DNA of 64,000 bases from Lepidodermella squamata (lineage: Eukaryota; Gastrotricha), in assembly GCA_047495785.1 (NCBI GenBank), contig JBLDXI010000045.1, positions 62,001 to 126,000 on the forward strand, in the 5' to 3' direction. Below, one piece after another: positions 46,849 to 61,300 of this stretch. The stretch's first letter is position 1, and each line of letters begins with the position of its first letter. Below the pieces are notes generated by a model. The model had not been told where the DNA came from. It saw only the letters and a program-made list of their open reading frames with translations, and did no database searches. A program made the position numbers and the translations under genes.

Positions 46849-49335
46849 ACAAAAGCCAACATTATTTATCGCATTTGTGTTTTATTTTTGTTTTAACATC
46901 CCTTTGTCCGGTTGCTTTTCATCATAAAATTTGACGAGACAAATCAATTCATTCAACGTTCTCTAACGAAACAAATGTTCAAAAGCAAAATATTAACAAA
47001 TAATCATTTCTACACAGGTGTTAACAAATGTGAAAATTTGTTTTCACCCCCGCCGCGGTTCATTCATTCATTCATGTATACATGTATCGAAAAATGATGG
47101 TCGATCAGACTGAAATTTTCACGTAAGAAAATATAGTTACAGATTATATAGCTCTATTTACAGCATGATTGATGAGAAACTAGCTTTCATATTACAGTCA
47201 ATCTGAATATTCCACGTCCGTCGCACCGCCTTTAGTTCGCGAGTTCATTCACCGTACAGAGAGAGAGAGAGAGAAAAAAGGTTCGAAAAGTAGGAGAAAA
47301 AGATGATGTCTGCCCTGAATTAAATGTACGTTTTTTAGCACAACAAGATAGCGAAAAGCGCAGTACGAAAAATAGAATTGTGATGCTATACAACATGATT
47401 TTCTTTTATGAGTCAGGCGTTTTCCTCTAGGCGATGAAAATCGAGTAGAAAATTTGGCCGCGTTCGTAACTATAGCGAAAGTTTTTAAGACCGGATTTCG
47501 ACTAGCCTTTCCCTCTAATTGTTTCCCAGGCTAAATAGCTTCTATAAGGGTTATGGTAAATATTTACGGCGATGCATTATATAAGTTCGAATGAAATGGG
47601 TAGAAATCATACGTGTTTGAATTAATAACGCAGGCCAAGAAAACATACGTGCCAGCGTAATACTCGTATGCGAAAAAATGATTGCTTAAATATTCGTAAG
47701 GTATACTTAGGTGTGAAATATTTTATTATTGACGCGTCCTTAAAATTATGCAGAAAAAGTACCTCCATTTTAATTGTTTGTGTAAATGCCCGGCTGTTTA
47801 CCGCCAGCACGCTAACGCACGTGCGAAGAGGACAGTTTCCGCCGGTTTTTGTAATATTATTTTACGGCTAACACGGTGTAAAATTTCCCCCCTACTATTT
47901 TAGGTTATAAATTTGTTGACCACACTATTATATGCGCTACCCATTAACTAATGTTTTGTGTCAATAAATTTTTGGAGACGTGGAAACACATCACAGAAAG
48001 AAGAAAAATGATGAAACAAAGACGAGTGGCAATCAAGTAGAGAAAATTCAGTCGTGACATTATTTTTCCCGATTTCATATATTATAGTGTAACAAAAAGT
48101 TGAAATTCTATCCGGCTAGACTATATAATTTTTTGCACGACGTTGATTTTATAACAAAAAATGCATAGCACGCGCAAGGCTCGGTGAAACGTCTCGATTT
48201 TTTTTTCAATCAACTAAAAAATGATTATATTATTTCAACAATCAAGTTTTATTTTCCAAAACAAAAAAAAATCGCGTTAACAAAACAAATTTTCATCATG
48301 AGAGATACAACACGCAAAGAGAGAAAACGCCGAGAGAGATAGCCGTTAAAGCACACTGGAAAATAAAACGAAAGATGTGTATTTCAAAATGTTCAATAAC
48401 TCTTGCAACATTTTGCGCTACGTTATCATCGCATCGTAAATAATAATGTTGAATAATATAATTATGATTTTTAAAGACGAGAGAGCGAGAGAGACAAGAT
48501 GACACAAAAAATAGTGCAGAAAATTTTCGAGAATAAAGGCAAAAAATTTGTAACAAAAAAAAACACGCACGCGCATTTCATAAATCAATTAGTCATTTTT
48601 TGAAAATGTGATTCCCCATATCTTTCATCCTGGTGCGGTGTGAAAACGTGGGCGCTATACAAATCCTGCCTGACGATTTGGGATTGTTGTTTTCAAGAAT
48701 ATATAGGTATATGTCACAGCTTAATTTAACGGCGATGCTGTCAAACGCCAATTATATAGCCAAGGTGGATAAATGATGTGTTTTTTTTTGGTAAAATGGG
48801 AACGCGGTAAAATATAGAGGAGGTGGTAATGTGGTTTGTTATTAAGTATAGTATAGCATGTTAATTTTAGGTACTTTACAAATGATCGTCGATGCGGTGT
48901 TCTTGAAGATGAAATTTTTAAAATAGAAAAATGTGTGTTTCCATGATAGAAAAACCCAAAGCACTGATAGTTGAATTGTTTTTTAGCTACGTCGGCGTAA
49001 AAACTTTCGGGGCCTCATCATCTGTACACGTCGTCGTCGACTGTCAAGATTTATCCGGTATATAACACTCATGAGAGAAGAGAGAAGAGAGTTAAGTTTT
49101 TTGTATGCAATGCTTGACCTTACAGGACACCGTTATGTGTACAAAAAATGAAAGATTGGATCACAGAGAAATCACCGTGCAGATTATAGATAAAGATATA
49201 TTTAGTTATTAGATATATCTCATCGCGTCTTTTCATGTTCCGGTTATCAGGTCTTCGAAGCGCGGCGCGCATGCTTTTCAATCGCAGTAGAGACACATAG
49301 AGAACGGCAGGGAGGCGAGGCGGTAGTTCGGCGTG
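46849..49335. other. Long 3' region between convergent WDR92 and BCL11
   Basis: About 2.5 kb of AT-rich DNA with no gene. It is probably mostly the 3' untranslated region of BCL11 on the minus strand, as long 3' regions are common for this kind of regulator. An AG microsatellite lies at 47257-47274. Confidence 0.5.
47257..47274. repeat. AG dinucleotide microsatellite
   Basis: About nine AG units in a row. Confidence 0.8.
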
Positions 49336-52300
49336 TTAGTGATCACCGTCGGATTCCGCGGTGGCGGTGGCCGGGTCGGTCGCGTTATCAGCCGCGGACG
49401 ACTCGGACGGCCTCGCGGTCGGCGAGTCGGGCCGCGTATCGGCGACATCGACGACGGGCGAGCCCGGCGCGGCGTCACTTGTGTTTTGCCGCGACACTGG
49501 CGGCGAGTTTGTCGAAGAAGTCTGGACAGCACTTGCGGCTTGTTGCATCTGTTGCTGCTGCTGAGCGGCGTTAATAATTTCACTAAAAAAAATCAGAAAA
49601 ATATCGATTAACGAAAAAATTATTTAAGGTGGACCGCAACAAAATTTAGGATTAAAAGGACTCAATCTTCGAAAAGGAGGTTTTCACGTTTTTTTGAACC
49701 CGGATAGAATTCGACATAATTTTTCAATAATTTTCACAGCTTTCTCATTTCAATTCAGTCTAATTTTTTTCAGAATATTTTTTATAGCGGAACCAAATTT
49801 GAATTAGGCCAAATTTCGAACAATTCTACGAATTTGAGGCAATCTATGAATTCTGAAGTGAAGAATGTGGCTTACACAGAATTTTACGCTGAATTTAAAG
49901 AACATTTTTGTCAAAATATGATGGTCAAGCATGACCTTGAAAGTCCCGAAAAGTGGTTCAAGACCATTTTTTTAACTTCATATTATCCAAAAATAATCAC
50001 ACTAGCGAGTAGAAATCTTGCACAATTTCAGTTTTGGGAACTTGGCACATAAGTCCTGAATGATGATCCTATGCAATTTGAAATTCCGCCTGTCGAACTG
50101 CAAATTTTCGAAATTCCAAGCAATTCCCAATATGATCGCTCATTTTTATTGAAAAATGTTTCAGAAAGATTCGAGATCCCAAGATTCGAAAAAATTCCGG
50201 CGAAACGATGATTAAATTCCTCATTTTTCAGAATCGGTTTTCTAATGGAAACTTAAAGTCAGCGAACAAATTATCCTTTAATCTCCAAGATCTTTTAATT
50301 CTTGTCATTCGCTAATTTATTTATTAAAATTTCTGATTTTTTCTGAATTTTCTGAAATTTTCTCCTTTGGAAAATGTACTACTTTTAATTGTACTCACCT
50401 GGCCATTCTCAAAGAATTGTTAATAAGAAGAGGCGCGGCAGTGTTTGTAGGCGATAGCTGTGCACTATTCGCCATAGGCGGTCGTTGGCCGGAGAGTGCA
50501 GCTAGGATGAAGGACGGATCGGCGCTGGCGGCTCCGTACAACGAAGCCGCGTAGCGCTCGAACGCCGCCTGTGAAGACGCGAGGGTGGTCGCGATGGCCG
50601 GCACGCCTGTAACAGCGGCGACGACCGACGCGACGGCAGCAGTAGTCGAGGCGGGCAGTTCGCCACCGGGCGACAACTGCCCGAGGCCGGGCCGTTGTTG
50701 CTGGTAGAGTTGCGAGAAGAGCGCAGCCCGCGGGCTGTTAACAGCCTGCTGCTGGCTCAACATCGACTGTCTCACGTTCGTGTGAATCGTCTCCAAGCAC
50801 CGCCGCATGTGTTTCTCGAGCGTCGACGCTACGTTGAACGGCGTGTTGCAAAATTGACAGCGGTACTGCTCGTGGCCCGCTGTGCCATGCGTTTTCATAT
50901 GCCGCGTTAATTTGCTACTTTGCGCGCAGCTGTAGGCGCATAGCTTGCATTGGTACGGCTTCTCGCCGGTATGCGAACGCCGGTGAACCACCAGGTTGCT
51001 GCCGTTTTTGAACTTTTTTCCACAAAATTCACAGGTGTCTTTGCGAACATCACGCCGGCCGGGTCTGGAACTGCTGCCAGAAGCTGTTAAAGCGCTAAAG
51101 GAGTTGCCGAAGTCCGGAAATTCTGAATAAAGAAAAGAAAACAAGTTTGTTAAGCTTTGAAACTGCTTTGAAGGTTTCCCATCGAAATCAGGTCAAGGTC
51201 TGATTTACATGAAAAAAATGCATGACCTTCGACAAGTGAAAAGTGGGGTTTGACAAAAACGAAGCTACCAGCCCATCATCGGGGCTGAGAAATTGGACTT
51301 CATGGTTCAAGCGAAAATTCGAGCTGAAAGAATTAACCTTTTATAAAGGTTCAGTTGATAAATTCTAAGGTGAGGAATCCTCATTAGTCAATCAACGGTA
51401 GAATATTAGCTTGGAATTTGTTTTTTTTGTCCTTTAAGGTGGGTCTATGTACCCTTGAGTTGTCCTAGAGGTCCCCAAGAGACTTCGAAATAAAATCTAC
51501 AAGGTTAACTGTTCGGGGCATGGTAAAAGCTGAGAATCGTTCCTTTCCGATTTGCTAGAAAATTCTGCAAAATTCGCAAACCCCCACATATTAATTGATT
51601 ACGGTCAAGTGTTACCTATTCTTTTACCACGAATTTTCGAGCTTTAAATGTTCTGAATTTAACCTGAATTTTTTGGATTTTTATTATTAAATAGAAAAAT
51701 ACGGGGAAATTCCGATTAAATTCCGAGGGATTTTCTGAAGTCCCAAAAATTAAACCCGAAAATTTAAAAAATTGTGCAACAAAATTTGCTCAAGATTTCA
51801 ATTCAATTCTAATCTGAAAATAAAAGAAATTCGTTTTTCTAAATTGAAATTTGAAATTTTTTGGATTTTTATAGCTATATAGTTTTTATGTGGTAGAATT
51901 TTCTCTAGTACTAACCTCCTTGCATTTGCTCGATGCTATCGGTGCGTGGGCGTTGGGGCTGAGACGACTCATCGCCGCCCGGCGTTTCCACCGTATCATC
52001 GTCATCGAGCTCATCCTCCATCTCGTCATCCTCGTCGACATTCACCGAGCCCGATGAGTTGTCATTCACCGCCGCTGCCGGCGTACTCGACCCCGGCGCG
52101 CCGACACTGCTGTGTTTCCGCTTGCGAGACGCGCCGTCCGACGTCAGGCCATCGGCCGACGACGTGCCGTCCTGGCTAGCAGCGGCAGGCGGCGACGAGC
52201 CGACAGCGGCGTCGACGGCCGGCGAGCTGTTTTTCGGCTCGAATTTCGCGACGATTGTCGGCGACGGGAAAACGGGCTGGTTGTTACTGCCGCCGTCGTG

Positions 52301-55300
52301 CTCCTGTTTCTGTTGCTGAGATTGCTGTTGTTGCTGAATTGCCGCCAGGTAGTGATTGACTTGCATCGACGGCGGGAAGCTGGCTAGCAGCAGTTTTATC
52401 AGCTCGGCCTGGTTCGCGTTCGGCGTCACCGGCGTGAGTGGACTCGGCTGCGACAGGCTCGCCAGCGCGGCGGCGAAGTCGATAGGCGAGTGCTCGCCGA
52501 CGGCCGAGGCGGGCGCAGACTGGCTGGAGGGGCCGAAGGGCGACGCCATCGGCGGCTGGCCGACGGGTGTCGTCGCCGAGTTGGGCGGCAGCGGGGTCTG
52601 CGGGTACGAAGGCAGGCGCAGGGCGGCCGCTGCGAAGGCCGCCAGCGTCGGATTGTTCAACGCAGCTGGCGGGAATATAAATGGCATATTTGTCGGAGGA
52701 CCACCTATAATTAAAGAAAAAAACATTTTTATACAGACTGATGCTAAATGAATCTACTGCGAACTAATGAATTAATGAGATGTAAATCAGGCTAATTTGC
52801 CCAGGTAAAGGCTAACAGGCTATCAAATATCAATCTTGCCCACTTGAAGAATCAAGTGGGTATCGAATTACGTGATCCGTGAAGTAAGGATTGTTGTCAC
52901 CGGACGGGGTATTTATAAATACAACTAAGAGAATTTCGCACCTCAATTATGTCTCGACGTCTAACTTTTTTATTGCCCTAATTTCACCGGCGGTAGTGAT
53001 AGACGCCCTGATACTAATTAATGGTACCTATTGAGTCAACCTGTGATGGTTTTTAATATCCTGTCAAAGATCTCGCTCGGCCAAAACTCTTCCCACTTCA
53101 AGAAAAATTGAATTCTTGAGGTAAGTGGAAACCATAAATTTAGAATTCCATTACTAAATTTGAAGCTCTAGCACAGTGTTTCCCCAAGATATTTGAAGCT
53201 TCACGACCTCTATAGAATCTCCATTTTTTATTAATTCATATCGAAACGATAGTTTTCGCTAGTTTGTGCTATAAGCGGTCAGTTTATACAAGTTATCGAT
53301 TCCAGCTTCGATATCGATTCCAAGTATCGATTTTACAAATCAGTGATTTTTCAGATATCAGCAGTCTTGGAACCTAATGGAACCTTAACTGATGGTACCA
53401 GGCAGCTGAAATATAAAATCCCGGGGTTATGAGGCCATTGGTTAATAAATTGTAACGAATCGGAGCCCTTTAGAGGAAAATTCAGTGCCTTGAAGTTCTA
53501 TCGAACCGAACTTCATTGTTAAGTCATTTCTAGCTGCTTAGGAAACTGTTATTTTCACCTAGAAAACTTCCAATAAAAAGGTCTTATATACATCGAAAGG
53601 TTCAGCTTTCGAAATGGATTTTACTCGAATTTTAATAAGGATGAAAGCTGAAAGATGACAAACCGGAAGATGGTGGCGAAAACTGATTGCTAAGACCGCC
53701 AGGCGACGCTAACTTGCTACTACTGCTGTTGTTCGGGTTGTTGGGCGTTTGCGGCGGCAGCGGCGTTGTCTGGGCCTGTTGCTGATTGTTGCTTACGGCC
53801 ACTGCCGATGACAGATCGCTACTAGTGTTTTGAGCACCGCACCCTGATTGCGGATGAGGCGCGCCCGAGGTCGACGACGTCGAATCGCGCGGCGTCAAAA
53901 GTTGTTGTTGTTGTTGACTACTAACCGGCTGTTGTGCCGATGTTGATGATGAGCTGTTCGCTGATGTAACAGCTGATCGGTGAAAAAGTTTATTGCCGTG
54001 GTCGGCCTCGTGGTGATTGAGAAGCAGCCAAGCCGATTCGAACGCGCGACTACACTGGGAGCACCAAATCTGGTTCGGCTCTGCTTTGCCCAGTTTGCGA
54101 AATCGATAGAAAAAACAAAACGCAAAAACAGATTATTACGCTCGTCAAAATCTTTCAATAGTTACAACAATGAGGCGCAAAATGCTATAGAGCAAGGTAT
54201 TGAAAAGTGACACGCTGACGGGCGAGTGCGACAATGAAGCGCGGTCTGCCACTTAGGCTCAAGAGCATCGCACGTCCAATACTGAAGACAGTTTTGCACG
54301 CGGCTGGTTCGCGCGAGTTTTTTCCGCCTATATACTGTATAGTATGTAACGCGCGCAGTGTGTACTTTTACTTTCTAACATATACGGCTAAGAGGTATGT
54401 TTCTTATGATAATAATAATAGCTAGAACAGCCCCTGTCTCCTCTCGAGCAAATAATAAATTGATTTGATATAGAGGCGACAATGTTTGCTGACGAGAGCC
54501 GCTGCTCCGGTGGTATCCATGACGCGCTTTGATGCACCGGTGGCGACAAAAAACACACGATACATTACGCGCTTCGGATATTTGCGCGTTTTTAACCGTG
54601 CGCCGCGCGCAAAAAAACCCGGTGTTACACTGCTGGTAGGTATAATATTAAACGACTCGCGCGCGCGGGCTCGATCAGGGTAAACAAAGCACGCTTCAGC
54701 GCTGAGCTAAGTGGGCGGAGCTTTGCGCACGAGCAAAAAAGCGAACGAACTGCCCCGGTCGGTGGTACTGTTGGCCGATCGGTAAATATACCGAAAGAGA
54801 GACAATTTTCTATATACGACCGGTTATTTTTTTCTCTCGAGCATATATTTACCGTGTCTTCCAGGTATCCATTACATCAGCAGCCACTTAAACTTATGAT
54901 AAAGACCTGGTTGTTACCATTATTATAGGTCATGGCGCGCATCTTCGCTCGGTATTTACAAAAATAATACCGCGCTGCGATTTTTTCTTACTTGCGCTGC
55001 TATTGTTTACCGACACTTGTGCGCCTTAATAGAAGTCCGCGCTCGCGCCGCCCTGCTGCTGCTGCTGCTGCTAACAAAAAATGGGCCTATGTCGTGATAG
55101 ATCTCGGCAAATAAAGTGAGTCACCGCACGCACGCCCTCTTGTGACCAGCCGCCATCGAACAAATATTAACAACACGAAGGGCAATCAACGACCCATACA
55201 GCCTTTTGTTGAAAGAGGGCCGCGGGGTCGAAAAAATGCGCTCGCGACAAGTATCAAGCCGCGAGCTATTGTTTTTTCAAAGCACTCGAGCGCCGGACAA

Positions 55301-58300
55301 TTCGCCTCAATAGACAGACAAGTTTTTTGTGTGCCAACGATGAGACTCACCTGAAAGTATTGTTAGCGTTTCGGCGTCGAGAGAACACCGCCGCAGTTGC
55401 TGCAGCGATGCAGACAGTTGTGACGACGTGAAGACACCGGTGCCAGAACACGACGATGATGAAGAAAGCCCGAATGTTGAGGGCGACGTCAACAGCGGTG
55501 TCTGTGGCGGGCCCATGCTTGAATCGTGCGAGAAGCGCTTGCCTACTTTCAACAAAGCATCCACAAATTCGTTAAGCCAATTGTCATAAAACTGATTATA
55601 CATTATGACTAGAAAATTTTATCAAGTACAACTTTGAACTGGATATGCGTTGTAGCTTGCGCGTGCAGTCTATTAAGGGCAGTGTCTTATATACACCGGT
55701 TGCCACTACAGCGTCATCAAATTAGCCTGCGTTGATTTCGCAATTCAGTGACCTAAGCATCCCCGGAATTATTAGCTGCGAGGCCAATAAAGGTGGGTCC
55801 TAGCGCGAGATTCAGGATCTCAAACGCGTAAAATCTACGTCAACGCATGACGTCAAAACTGCACCAAGGTGATTTTAAGGAATTTCTCCGAATTGCATAG
55901 GTAATAATCGCCTAAAAAAAGGTCCCCACCCCAGCCAAAAGACAAGTAAGTCACATAAATTCAAAAAAATGGTCAAAAATTGACGTCACCAAAGTTTTGA
56001 AATCTGATGATTTTTTATATGATTCGAGTCAATAAGTTCTGATTTTTTGTATTACTCAGCTCCCGTTGGAATACAAAAAATTCATGGGGCTAGGTGAGTC
56101 AAATATGGGGAATCCCGTCCCACGAATTAAAAATCCGATACCTATACAAACGATGTAGCGTTTTTGCCGTTCTAATAAATTTATGAATTGAGGACGAGGA
56201 CACTCATAAATAAATTCAATCGGATGTGATTCATGTCAATTTATCGATTGACTCATCCTTGATTTTTTTATTGCATATAATAAAAAAAACAGCTTACTAT
56301 TTGTGTAAGAAGGCGTGGAGAGCGACGACGACGGCGTCGGAGGGAAATTCGTGGTTGACTGGCCACCCGAAGTGTTGTTGTGAAGGCTGGCATGGCCGCC
56401 GCCGGGCGCCGAGTCGCGCTGACCACTGCAGTGTCCAGGTACGGTTTTGTGCTTGATAAACTGCGAAAATGTCCCTAACGGAAAGCGGTGCTGACATTCA
56501 CCGCAAACAATTTCGTCGTCGTGAGCAGGGCTTTGCCCGCTCATGAAAACTATGGGAAAAAAATGAGAAAAAAATGTAAATTAAAACAGTAAAAACATTG
56601 GCCTGTTTTTTATCGCTAAAAAGTGCATAAGGTGGACATGAACGGCCTTTCACTTGGCAAACGCGATAAGATAAGTGCAAAATTACATCCTGGGCTAGAA
56701 AAGTAGCCAACGTGTCAGTAGATAAGACTGCTCTAGGGCGACTTGCGAAAGGTCATTGAGGCCGAAAAAAATGAAGTGATATCATTAGAGCTTGGCCAGA
56801 GGAGCATAATAACAAAATTCTCGTCCAACCATTTGTCGACGGCAGTTTTATAAAAATGAGAAAAACGGCGTCGACAAACGACGCACGGGTGAATCTTGGC
56901 GTTGGATAAAGCGTTTTGGCATTGAAAAGTATACGTGAGTAATTGTCGAGTGTGTGGGTCGCCGTAATGGCTAGTGCGAAGGTAATCTATATATGTAGTA
57001 TGGGCGTTGTATAGCCTGCTGGCGAAAAAAAAATGCGCCAAAAGACCAGAGGCAATAATATACACATCGTTTTGCACTTCTCAAGGTCGCCACACTCGAC
57101 GTCGACAGGACAGGGGTTGCACCCACTTGCACCCCTGAAGCCTGACGTCGTCACCCCACACCGGCTACACATACACACGCATTATATTTCGTGCGCTCGC
57201 GTAAAAAAGTGGCAAGTGCGTGTAGAAAATAATAAATACATTTCGATAAAAAACGCGCGGCGAAGACCAGAAGTGTGTCATAAAAACTGAAAAAATACGT
57301 GTTTAAAACCGCGCTCGGCTATCGAGCAGTCCGGTGAGATGTATATAGTAATAAAAGACGCTGCGACCAGGTATATATAAGGAATAGCAGCTGTTTCATT
57401 GAACTGTAAGGCCAGTAATATTAGAATGTAAAAAACTCGATCATACTGCATATCACGCATTAAAGTGTGATATTTATTACAACAGGCTCGTGTTTGTAAT
57501 AAATAAAAAGCCTGAATGATGAGATGGAAAGAACGGTTCCTTTGAGGTGATGCTGGTGTTGGTGAAGCTGTACATGAAAATCAACGTGTTTTTTTGCTCA
57601 CCCTGGCGGTGTTACATTATTAGTGATAATATATGTTCTTGTGGCGACAACGATGGTTATTTTGTATTTGATAATAATACTATTGAATCTACGCCCAGTG
57701 AAAAGGTTCGACCCATGCTTTCGGCTCTTTTGCTCTCGTAAAAAAATACCCCGTACGATTGGTTTGTTATTATATTATAAATATACGCTAAATAAGGTGT
57801 GTACTTTGGTCTCCTTTTCACGTGTTTTTTATACTATTATAATCCGGCTCGCCGGTCGAGCGTTGGTTTTTTCATATGCATATATACTCTGAGGTATATA
57901 AATGTGTAAAAAACCAGCGTATGCGTTTTTTATACACGCGCCTCTTGTATAGGTGAATGATCAAATGTACGCATAAACAAATTCTGTGCCTGACCCCGTA
58001 TGACCAAGATGCTGCTCTCCATCATGGCTATGCGCGTTTCCGCTTGCCCCTTCTTTTTTTCCTTTGCCGTATTTGCTGCAGCGCCCATAAGGCGGCGGCG
58101 GCTGTTTTTTAGGGGCGCATCATGGCGCGATCGCACGTGCGCGCGCACTTTTTTTGCAGCAGCGCGAGGCGCAATTACGCGTGTACCTCGCCGCGCGCTC
58201 TCCCATCGCCTCGCCTCGCCTCACTCACTCTTCATCTCGGCGCGGCTCGTGCATTGTCCGCTCATCATCATAATCATCGTCTTCATTTTTTTCGTTCTCA

Positions 58301-61300
58301 AGCTCGCCCCACCGGCATCGCGGTTCGCTTGCATTGTTGTTAGAGAGCCCGCGTTATATTTATTATTATTATTACTTATATGCCTTACCGCCAAACAATT
58401 AGAATAATCATCAAATCTGTACATTATTACAACCAGCACGAAGGTATATATATAATGCACCCCTTCCGCGATATCCCTCACTCGCCCAGCCCCGGCCATT
58501 CGCTCGAAACACAAAAAATCGACCAGGCAACGCAATATCAGGGTGTATTCCTTTTGTAACTAAATACGCTACCCTGGCGAAAGCTAAAAAGGTTCATTAT
58601 TCACCAGCTGCTTGACTATTAGCTTCACGTTTTCTCAAAGACGCCGCGAAAATACAGCGCATAGCGAAAATCGATAAATCAACAGGCGCAAGTGTTGCGA
58701 GGATCTTGGAATAAATTCCCAGAATACCGCGCTGAACTTAATTAAGTAGTTAGGATTGCCAATTACACAGAAAAATGAGTCACTAAGACAAGCTGAAACT
58801 AGATCATGAAGTAGTGATGTCTCAATGAAAGTCGTCAATTACCTGGTAGGTCTGCGGGAGGAACCGGTGGCAATCGGGGAAAATCAAAAACTAGCCGTCG
58901 AGGTTTATTAACTTCATCTTTCTGCATAATGTGTCCAGTAAGGTTAAGCGCGTGAGAAATAGTTTGATTTTTTTCAAATCAAAAGAGATAAAACAATATT
59001 AGGGGGTTGAATTCCTGATAGGAAGTTTTTTCCAGGCGCGAGCACTCTATCCGGAAGGCGATGAGAGCGTAATTTGAGACGAGTGAAATTCCTGGCGAAG
59101 AGAGAATAAGATTGAAAGAATTTCGCAGAAACGGCGACCTCGACGAAAGTGCTTAATCATCACGAGCCCTAGATCATCGACCTAATGGGTGGTCGATGGA
59201 GGGGTCATGTGTAGCCGGTAATCGAGCATGAGTCATTGAACAATGCTATTAATAAAATGACAAGTATCAAATAGCCGCACATCAGACTTGGAATTCTAGG
59301 AACAGGTGTTCAGCGACACCTATATAAGCGTCCCATGTAAAAAAATATGAGTCATTTTTTGTTGCGGCAAAACCACAAGTGCGATGTGATGGACTTTTTT
59401 CGTCATGTGCCGCGATACGATGAGGCGGCTTTTTCGAAATTATGTGGCGATGATAATAATGTGTTGTATCCGCAGATTTTAATGAGAGTGTACAACATCA
59501 TGCACAAGGGACCAGAACGCGAGCCAGAAGCGCGGCGAGAAGAAGCGCACATTATTTTTTATTACGTCGCCTGTGCGCGTGCGACGACAACGGCGGCAGT
59601 TGCGGCGGCGAGAGAAAAAAAACGCGAGGGGAAAAATCGACTGACTTGCATATCACGCGCGCACGCCGCGCGATCCAGTGTATGCCCAGTGAGCAGTTTT
59701 TTGCCTCCCCTTTTTTAGCGATGGTTTTCATCATTATTATTATTATTATTTTGTTATATATGGCGAAAAGCGGAATAGGAAAGTGGCAGGGCCCAGCGCA
59801 GGCCCAGAGCCCACAATAATAATGGCTCGATATCTCGCAAGTACAAGCGGCGCGGTGACGCGGCGACGAGGGCAGCGACATCCTCGACGACGGCGTGCAC
59901 ACAAAAAATGTCATTACAGGCGTATACATGGCGCCGTTATTAAAAATACAGCAATTCGCGCTCGCTCGTAAAAAAATTCGCTGCGGCCGCCGTCGTCATT
60001 ATTCATCATGGATCGGACACGGCGGAAGCCACAGCCCATCGACCAACTCGCGGGAAAAAGCAATATATCGAGGCACAACGGAGCGCGCTAGAGGGAGGGG
60101 GAACCGAAAAAAATTGCTGAGAGCAAACACTGCGAGACATTTCTCTTTTTCGACTGACCACAAATCAATAACGAGCCCGTTCGCTTTTTTTATTATTACC
60201 CCGATACTTACACACGATAGATTCAGACGCCGGCGCGTCGCTGTGGGTACCCGGCTCGCCGCTAAAAAATGCAATAAAATGCGCCGCACTTGTCGTGTTT
60301 TTTGTGTGCTCTCGCGCGGTCATTCTCTGCGCACAATAAATCATCACCACATATATATTTGCGCGAATAAAAAGTAATATGTTCGCCTTGTTGACGCGGC
60401 GGCGACGGCGACGACGGCGGCGGGTCTTGTTTCTCGTTTCCGGTTCGCACTGTGCCTTGCCGCATTTTTTCGCTCTCAACGCGCGTGCGTGCCGTTTTTT
60501 TCTCTCGCCATTTATACATTTTTTACGTGACGTCAAATGTCATTATGTCCCCTCGGCCATCATCAGGCCATCAAGAAGCCTGCACTCGACGATGAAAATA
60601 ACCACCGCGCGTAATTCCGAGCCAAGAAATCTGTGTTTTAATTTTATTAGTAGGAAAATTAAAAACCTCGGAAATCCGGCGCAGTGATGCGGTAGTAAAA
60701 AATGCGCGCAGCCTCTCAAAGACCTCGAAAAAATCCACGCATATTGGTGCGTTAACAATCGATTTTATGTTATCTGGACAGTGAACAAAGCGACAATATG
60801 CAAAAATATTTCACGCTCGGAAAATTAGAACGTGCGTAAGACAAGGGGTAATTAAATTACTTACTACAACCGTCACGGTCGATTAAATTAGGATAAAAAA
60901 AAATAGCAGACCTGGGTCCGATGGTGTCGTGGTGATTGTTGAAAAAACGTTAGCCGCACTGACAGCATCGGCGAGCAGATCGAGGCGTTTAAGATTGACA
61001 TATCGCGACGAGTGATTGTTCGAAACAGGTTGATTGTTCGAAGAGTTGTTGAGCATGGCGCCGCTTGACGATGAATTGAAGCTGTTCGAAAGCGATGAAT
61101 TATTGTTGTTAGGATTGCCGCTGCTGCTATTATTTAGATGCATAGGCGGCGAAACGGCTGGCGGCGTAACCGGGTTGTGGTGATGATTCAGACCTCCAGG
61201 TGGCGGCGAAATATCATTTCCATGCCGTTGGAAAATTCCTAAAAGCGTAAAACGGCATAATGTATTCGAGAGGACATTTTAGAACCTAAATAGAAAAAAT

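Noticed and set aside
49333-49611. 92-codon plus-strand frame opposite the last BCL11 exon
   Set aside because: Arg/Gly-rich shadow of the GC-rich BCL11 C-terminus.
52059-52751. Several overlapping plus-strand frames opposite BCL11 exon 7
   Set aside because: Shadows of a GC-rich coding exon in which stop codons are rare in all frames.
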